Below, in pieces: positions 7,444 to 10,528 of a DNA stretch of 10,528 nt. A program made the position numbers and the translations under genes. Under the pieces are notes generated by a model. It made no database searches, was not told where the DNA came from, and saw nothing but the letters and a program-made list of their open reading frames with translations. Source of the stretch: Planctomycetota bacterium (GTDB lineage: Bacteria; Planctomycetota; Phycisphaerae; UBA1845; PWPN01); contig JACQVT010000574.1 of the NCBI GenBank assembly GCA_016209665.1, forward strand, positions 1-10,528. The letters run 5' to 3'. Positions within the stretch are counted from its first letter, which is position 1. Each line of letters opens with the position of its first letter.

Positions 7444-7489
7444 GACCGGCAAGATGCCGGTCCCACACACCGGTCTCACACACCGGTCC
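7444..7489. repeat. Second GACCGGC palindrome plus 13-bp tandem pair in the etfB leader
   Basis: GACCGGCA-AGA-TGCCGGTC (7444-7462) is identical to the second hairpin of the element at 5906-5924, here in the same plus-strand orientation. It runs into two near-identical 13-bp direct units, CACACACCGGTCT (7464-7476) and CACACACCGGTCC (7477-7489). The in-frame ATG at 7442 belongs to this repeat and is not the etfB start. Confidence 0.85.
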
Positions 7490-7496
7490 CACAGAC

Positions 7497-7501
7497 GGAG
7501 G
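7497..7501 (+). promoter_or_regulatory. Strong Shine-Dalgarno that sets a TTG start for etfB
   Basis: GGAGG, 6 nt before TTG 7508. This is the best ribosome binding site in the region and places the start right before the conserved ETF-beta N-terminus. Confidence 0.8.
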
Positions 7502-7507
7502 CGAACC

Positions 7508-8422
7508 TTGGGATACAACTGCGTCGTTTGCGTGAAACAGGTTCCCGATACCAGCAGCATCACCGGCGAGGCGATGAAGGCGGACGGCACGGTGAACCGC
7601 GCCGCGTTGCCGACCATCTTCAACCCGGAGGACTTAAACGCGCTGGAGGCGGCCCTGGCCATCCGCGACGAGTTCGGCGGCGCGGTGACGGTCATCACGA
7701 TGGGCCCGCCGGCGGCGTGCGAGGTGCTGCGGGAGTGTCTGTACCGCGGCGCGGACCGGGCGATCCTGATTACCGACCGTCGGGCGGCGGCCAGCGACAC
7801 GCTGGCCACGAGCTACATTTTGAGCCGGGCGGTGCGGACGATCGGCACGTACGACTTCGTGTTCTGCGGTCGGCAGGCGATCGACGGTGACACCGCCCAG
7901 GTGGGTCCGCAGCTCGCCGAGAAGCTTGGCGTGGCCCAAGTGACATATTTCGAGCGGCTTGTGGACCTGCGCGACCGCACGGCCCGGATTCGGCGGAACG
8001 TCGGCAACGGCTGGGAGGTGCTGGAGGTCCGGCTGCCGGTGCTGGTGACGGTGATCGACACGGCGAACGTGCCGAGGCCGGCGGCGGCCCGGCGGGCGAT
8101 GCGCTACAAGCGGGCGCGGACGGCGCTAGAGATCGCGGGGGAAGTAAAAAAAGCGACCCCGCAAGCGGTGGAAGCGGAGACGGCGCGCGAAGTGGATAAG
8201 CGACTGGAGGCGCTTCAGGCGCAGGGGCTGGCGATGGAGCAGTGGAACCTCGACGACATCCAGGCCGACCTGAGCTGGTGCGGATTGGCCGGCTCGCCGA
8301 CGAAGGTGCACCGCGTGCAGTCGATCGTGTTGACCAAGGAAGGCTACACGGAGATAGCTCCGACGCAGGAAGGCGTATCGAGGATGATTCACGAGTTGGT
8401 GGTGGATAGAACGTTGGGATGA
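7508..8422 (+). CDS. etfB: Electron transfer flavoprotein beta subunit, bifurcating-type motifs
   Basis: The protein has 304 residues and starts at TTG 7508, behind GGAGG. Together with EtfA it forms the soluble flavoprotein that takes electrons from acyl-CoA dehydrogenases. Landmarks: CVVCVKQVPDT (residues 5-15), FNPEDLNALEAAL (38-50), VTVITMGPPAA (60-70), GADRAILITDRRAAASDTLATSY (81-103), CGRQAIDGDTAQVGP (120-134) and CGLAGSPTKVHRV (258-270). The GPP, SDTLATSY and GRQAIDGDTAQVGP motifs resemble clostridial EtfB of Bcd-EtfAB complexes, where the beta subunit binds a second FAD for electron bifurcation, more than the AMP-binding mitochondrial type. It is longer than the usual ~255-265 residues because of a charged helical stretch at ~205-250. 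The family is certain; bifurcation is inferred from motifs. Confidence 0.95.
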   Translation: MGYNCVVCVKQVPDTSSITGEAMKADGTVNRAALPTIFNPEDLNALEAALAIRDEFGGAVTVITMGPPAACEVLRECLYRGADRAILITDRRAAASDTLATSYILSRAVRTIGTYDFVFCGRQAIDGDTAQVGPQLAEKLGVAQVTYFERLVDLRDRTARIRRNVGNGWEVLEVRLPVLVTVIDTANVPRPAAARRAMRYKRARTALEIAGEVKKATPQAVEAETAREVDKRLEALQAQGLAMEQWNLDDIQADLSWCGLAGSPTKVHRVQSIVLTKEGYTEIAPTQEGVSRMIHELVVDRTLG

Positions 8423-8423
8423 A

Positions 8424-8458
8424 GTTTGTAGTTTGCAGTTGGTAGTTTGTAGCTTGTT
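8424..8458 (+). repeat. Degenerate GTTTGTA heptads leading into the inverted-arm element
   Basis: Five consecutive 7-bp units (GTTTGTA, GTTTGCA, GTTGGTA, GTTTGTA, GCTTGTT) start one base after the etfB stop. They continue in the same 7-bp register into the GTCMGTT heptads of the adjacent element. They look like T-rich variants of the same unit. Confidence 0.8.
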
Positions 8459-8589
8459 GTCCGTAGTCCGTGGTCAGTTGTCCGTTGACGGGTCCGTGGT
8501 CCTTTTGTCAGTGGCGCCCGGCGGCGTGTCCCACAACTGACCAATGGACCACTGACCCAACCACTGACAACGGACAACTGACAACGGAC
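8459..8589. mobile_element. Short heptad inverted-arm element (MITE-like), no gene
   Basis: The left arm (8459-8514) has four heptads, GTCCGTA GTCCGTG GTCAGTT GTCCGTT, then a ~28-bp core beginning GACGGGTCC and ending TGTCAGTGG. The right arm (8534-8589) is the reverse complement of the same design: heptads GTCCGTT GTCAGTT GTCCGTT GTCAGTG, then a core beginning GTTGGGTCAGTGGTCC and ending GGTCAGTTG. The pairing 8466-8486 with 8569-8589 has one mismatch in 21. A 19-bp GC-rich centre (8515-8533) separates the arms. Transcribed within etfBA, it would form a long hairpin. No ORF, and no obvious target duplication. The arms match those of the larger element at 9634-10203, which suggests a gene-less family member. 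Mobility is inferred, not shown. Confidence 0.6.
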
Positions 8590-8608
8590 GATGTGCTGAG
8601 AGCCATTC

Positions 8609-9634
8609 ATGATCGACGTTAATCCCAAAGGCGAGGTCTGGGTGTTCGCCGAGCAGGAGGACGAGAGCCTGAGCGAGGTCTCGCTGGAGCTGTGCGGGCG
8701 GGCCCGGGAGCTGGCGGACACGCTGGGCGTGAAGATGGGGGCGGTGCTGGCGGGCTGGAACGTCCGCGAGCTGAGCTACCGGCTGATCGCCCACGGGGCG
8801 GACAAGGTGTACTACGTGCACGACACTCGGCTGGAGAACTACCGCACGCAGCCCTATGCCCGGGTGCTCTGCCAGCTCGTCACGAAGCACACGCCGCAGA
8901 TCGTGATCTTCGGAGCGACGCCGATGGGGCGGGACCTGGCCCCGCGGGTGGCCTCGGAGATGAAGGCGGGCCTGACCGCCGACTGCACCGACCTCCAGAT
9001 CGGCGAATACACCGACGTCAAGACGAAGCAGACGTACCGCAACCTGCTGCTGCAGATTCGGCCGGCGTTCGGCGGGAACATCATCGCGACGATCATCAAC
9101 TACGACCGCTGGCCGCAGATGGCCACCGTCCGCGAGGGCGTGATGGCCATGCGCAGCGGCGACCCGCGGCGGAGCGGCGAGATCATCGAGGAAAAGATCG
9201 AGTTCAACGACTTCGACCTGGCGGTCAAACTGATCGAAAAGCACCGCGAGCCGCGCAAGGTGAACCTCAAAGGCGCCCGGGTGATCGTGGCCGGCGGAGC
9301 GGGGCTCGGCAGCAAGGACAACTTCAAGCTGATCCACGACCTGGCGGGGGCGATCGGCGGCGTGGTGGGCGCGTCGCGGGCGGCGGTCGACAGCGGATTC
9401 ATCGGCAAGGAGCACCAGGTGGGCCAAACGGGCACCACGGTGCGGCCGGCGCTGTACATCGCCTGCGGCATCAGCGGCGCGGTCCAGCACCGGGCGGGAA
9501 TGGAGGAGTCGGCCAAGATCATCGCGATCAACTGGGACAAAGAGGCGCCGATCTTCGGCGTGGCCCATTATGGGATCGTCGGTGACGTGAACAAGATCGT
9601 TCCGATGATGATTAAGGCGATCAAGCAGCGATAG
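8609..9634 (+). CDS. etfA: Electron transfer flavoprotein alpha subunit
   Basis: The protein has 341 residues. Start ATG 8609, with only a weak GAGAG 6 nt upstream; the preceding DNA is the repeat element. It is the FAD-carrying partner of EtfB. The N-terminal domain begins VWVFAEQEDESLSEVSLELCGRA (residues 10-32). The C-terminal FAD domain shows VIVAGGAGLGSKDNF (225-239), GASRAAVDSGF (254-264), VGQTGTTVRPALY (271-283), CGISGAVQHRAGM (286-298) and IVGDVNKIVP (323-332), all standard FAD contacts. The set of motifs, including IINYDRWPQMATVREGVM, is closest to EtfA of Bcd-type bifurcating complexes as I recall them. No N-terminal ferredoxin domain is present. It is co-directional with etfB but separated by 186 bp of repeat rather than the usual few bases. 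The stop TAG directly abuts the next repeat arm. Confidence 0.95.
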   Translation: MIDVNPKGEVWVFAEQEDESLSEVSLELCGRARELADTLGVKMGAVLAGWNVRELSYRLIAHGADKVYYVHDTRLENYRTQPYARVLCQLVTKHTPQIVIFGATPMGRDLAPRVASEMKAGLTADCTDLQIGEYTDVKTKQTYRNLLLQIRPAFGGNIIATIINYDRWPQMATVREGVMAMRSGDPRRSGEIIEEKIEFNDFDLAVKLIEKHREPRKVNLKGARVIVAGGAGLGSKDNFKLIHDLAGAIGGVVGASRAAVDSGFIGKEHQVGQTGTTVRPALYIACGISGAVQHRAGMEESAKIIAINWDKEAPIFGVAHYGIVGDVNKIVPMMIKAIKQR

Positions 9635-9690
9635 TCAGTGGTCCGTTGTCCGTTGTCAGTAGTCGGGTTCAGTGGTCCTTTGGTCAGTTG
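9634..9690 (+). repeat. Left inverted arm of the four-helix-bundle element
   Basis: Heptads GTCAGTG GTCCGTT GTCCGTT GTCAGTA (9634-9661), then a 29-bp core beginning GTCGGGTTCAGTGGTCC and ending GGTCAGTTG. The core matches the left core of the short element at nearly every position. Confidence 0.85.
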
Positions 9691-9736
9691 ATCAGGCCCT
9701 TTTGGTGAGCTACGAGCGCGGGCGAACGGAGCGATC

Positions 9737-10147
9737 ATGGCCCGGACGTCGTTTGAGGAACTTCGAGTGTACCCGCTGGCTGAGCGGCTGGCGGACGAAA
9801 TCTGGAATACGGTGGCGCTGTGGGACACATTCGCGAAAGCGACGGTCGGAGAGCAGTTGGTTGACGCGGCGGACAGTATCGGCGCGAACATCGCGGAGGG
9901 AGCCGGCCGCGGCAGTTATCGGGAGAACCGTCGGTATGTCAGGATCTCGCGCGGCTCATTGTACGAGGTCAAGCACTTCCTGAGACAAGCGTATTGCAGG
10001 AAGCTCGTGGATGAGCAGCAGGTGGGTCGGCTCAAGCCGATTATGGATGAGTTGGCTCCGACCCTGAACGCGTACCTCCAATCGATCGGAACCCGGCGTC
10101 CTCGAAGCGCCGCGGAGAGCGAGCAAACGGAGGGCTCAGGCCCGTAA
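9737..10147 (+). CDS. Four-helix-bundle protein (S23 / 23S rRNA intervening-sequence protein family)
   Basis: The protein has 136 residues. Start ATG 9737, with GGAG 5 nt upstream (9728-9731). The family signature is clear: FEELRVYPLAERLADEI (6-22), EQLVDAADSIGANIAEGAGR (39-58), and SYRENRRYVRISRGSLYEVKHFL (60-82), then a fourth helix to ~117. This is the small family of proteins encoded in 23S rRNA intervening sequences, related in fold to the Avd accessory protein of diversity-generating retroelements. Its biochemical role is not well established; basic pentameric members bind nucleic acid. The last ~18 residues (from TRRPRS) are a charged tail not typical of the family. It is the only gene inside an element with ~56-bp inverted arms, inserted between etfA and a dehydrogenase gene with no metabolic link to it. 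No reverse transcriptase lies nearby in the window. Confidence 0.9.
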   Translation: MARTSFEELRVYPLAERLADEIWNTVALWDTFAKATVGEQLVDAADSIGANIAEGAGRGSYRENRRYVRISRGSLYEVKHFLRQAYCRKLVDEQQVGRLKPIMDELAPTLNAYLQSIGTRRPRSAAESEQTEGSGP

Positions 10148-10203
10148 CAACTGGCAAACGGACCAAGGACCCAACAACGGACAACTGACAACTGACAACG
10201 GAC
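10148..10203 (-). repeat. Right inverted arm of the four-helix-bundle element
   Basis: Read on the minus strand: heptads GTCCGTT GTCAGTT GTCAGTT GTCCGTT (10203 down to 10176), then a 28-bp core beginning GTTGGGTCC and ending GCCAGTTG. It starts immediately after the stop of the four-helix-bundle gene. Confidence 0.85.
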
Positions 10204-10212
10204 CATTAGATC

Positions 10213-10528
10213 ATGGCCAACTTCTTCGACGACAACGACGACATCCAATTCCTCTTCGACCATCTCCCGCTGGCGGAGATTGCGGCGGTGCAGGAGGATG
10301 GCTTTACGCGGAACACCGGCAAGGGCAAGGAGTATGCCCCGGTCGACGCCGCCGACGCGATCGACAACTATCGGCGCATCCTCAGGATCGTGGGCGACGT
10401 GGCCGGCAACTACGTGGCCCCGCGGGCCGAGCAGGTGGACGCCGAGGGCAATGTGCTCAACGAGGACGGCACGGTGAAGCTCGGCGAGAGCGTCGCGAGG
10501 AACATCGAGGTGCTGGCCCAGGCGGACC
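10213..10528 (+). CDS. Acyl-CoA dehydrogenase, N-terminal part (cut by the right edge)
   Basis: 105 codons are visible from ATG 10213. The sequence opens MANFFDDNDDIQFLFDHLPLAEI and continues with NYRRILRIVGDVAGNYVAPRAEQVDAEGN (residues ~56-84) and NEDGTVKL. This is the N-terminal helical part of the long (~580-600 residue) bacterial acyl-CoA dehydrogenases with an extra N-terminal segment. The FAD-binding region and catalytic Glu lie beyond the window. It would oxidise an acyl-CoA and pass electrons to the EtfBA pair just upstream, which supports the call. No good Shine-Dalgarno precedes the ATG: the 9 nt between the repeat arm and the start read CATTAGATC, and the only purine core (GGA) is inside the arm. 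Substrate chain length cannot be judged. Confidence 0.85.
   Translation, partial: MANFFDDNDDIQFLFDHLPLAEIAAVQEDGFTRNTGKGKEYAPVDAADAIDNYRRILRIVGDVAGNYVAPRAEQVDAEGNVLNEDGTVKLGESVARNIEVLAQAD

Larger units (their letters stand above)
9634..10203. mobile_element. Heptad inverted-arm element carrying a four-helix-bundle gene
   Basis: A 570-bp unit bounded by the same inverted arms as the short element at 8459-8589. The left arm is 9634-9690 and the right arm is 10148-10203. A hand alignment of the left arm with the reverse complement of the right gives about 45 identities in 58 columns. The cargo is a single gene at 9737-10147. The unit begins at the last base of the etfA stop codon and ends 9 nt before the acyl-CoA dehydrogenase ATG, so it fills the intergenic gap. 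The layout recalls 23S rRNA intervening sequences, which are stem-loop inserts that can encode S23/IVP four-helix-bundle proteins. I see no transposase and no target duplication. Unit boundaries are well supported; mobility is inferred. Confidence 0.6.

Noticed and set aside
8424..8589. Possible CRISPR array in the heptad region
   Set aside because: The units are 7 bp, contiguous and degenerate, with no unique spacers of constant length and no cas genes.
8474..9568. Minus-strand ORF of 364 codons opposite etfA
   Set aside because: Antisense to a certain etfA gene; its C-terminal part is translated repeat DNA.
9634..10203. Diversity-generating retroelement suggested by the Avd-like protein
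   Set aside because: No reverse transcriptase, no template/variable repeat pair and no target gene are present in the window.
9634..10213. Target-site duplication flanking the four-helix-bundle element
   Set aside because: The bases just outside the arms (GCGATA on the left, CATTAGATC on the right) share no convincing direct repeat.
1..10528. tRNA, rRNA or riboswitch genes
   Set aside because: No cloverleaf-like or rRNA-like segment was seen in the intergenic gaps, which are all shorter than 300 bases and largely filled with repeats.

Overview
The window is a high-GC bacterial chromosomal segment, most likely from a planctomycete of the Phycisphaerae type. This rests on inference. The clues are large Sec-exported glycoside hydrolases, a relic of a MoxR/Bat-type operon, an electron-bifurcating-type ETF beside an acyl-CoA dehydrogenase, and several families of short intergenic repeats (GACCGGC palindromes, ACACGGGG octads, GTCMGTT heptads) of a kind I associate with these genomes.

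Left part (1-934). The start of an exported, probably carbohydrate-active protein runs off the left edge on the minus strand. It diverges from a plus-strand relic in which the first ~80 codons of a MoxR-family AAA+ ATPase, ending just after Walker A, are joined out of frame to the last ~60 codons of an SH3-domain protein. This looks like one large deletion inside a moxR-bat operon, or an assembly collapse. An 8-bp tandem repeat and a small hairpin follow.

Middle (935-7507). Two minus-strand genes: a 1615-residue secreted GH106-like (alpha-L-rhamnosidase family) protein with several inserted beta-sandwich domains, and a guanine-deaminase-like amidohydrolase that lacks the aspartate normally serving as the last metal ligand. 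GACCGGC palindromes flank the amidohydrolase gene. A 270-bp intergenic region carries plausible divergent promoters for it and for the etf operon.

Right part (7508-10528). etfB and etfA are followed by an acyl-CoA dehydrogenase cut by the right edge. Together they form an electron-transfer and acyl-CoA oxidation unit. Its intergenic gaps hold two copies of an element with ~56-bp inverted arms. Each arm has four GTCMGTT heptads followed by a conserved ~28-bp core. The copy between etfB and etfA is short (131 bp, no gene). The copy between etfA and the dehydrogenase is 570 bp and encloses a four-helix-bundle (S23/IVP-family) gene. This pair looks like a non-autonomous and a gene-bearing version of one family and is the best candidate in the window for an undescribed system.
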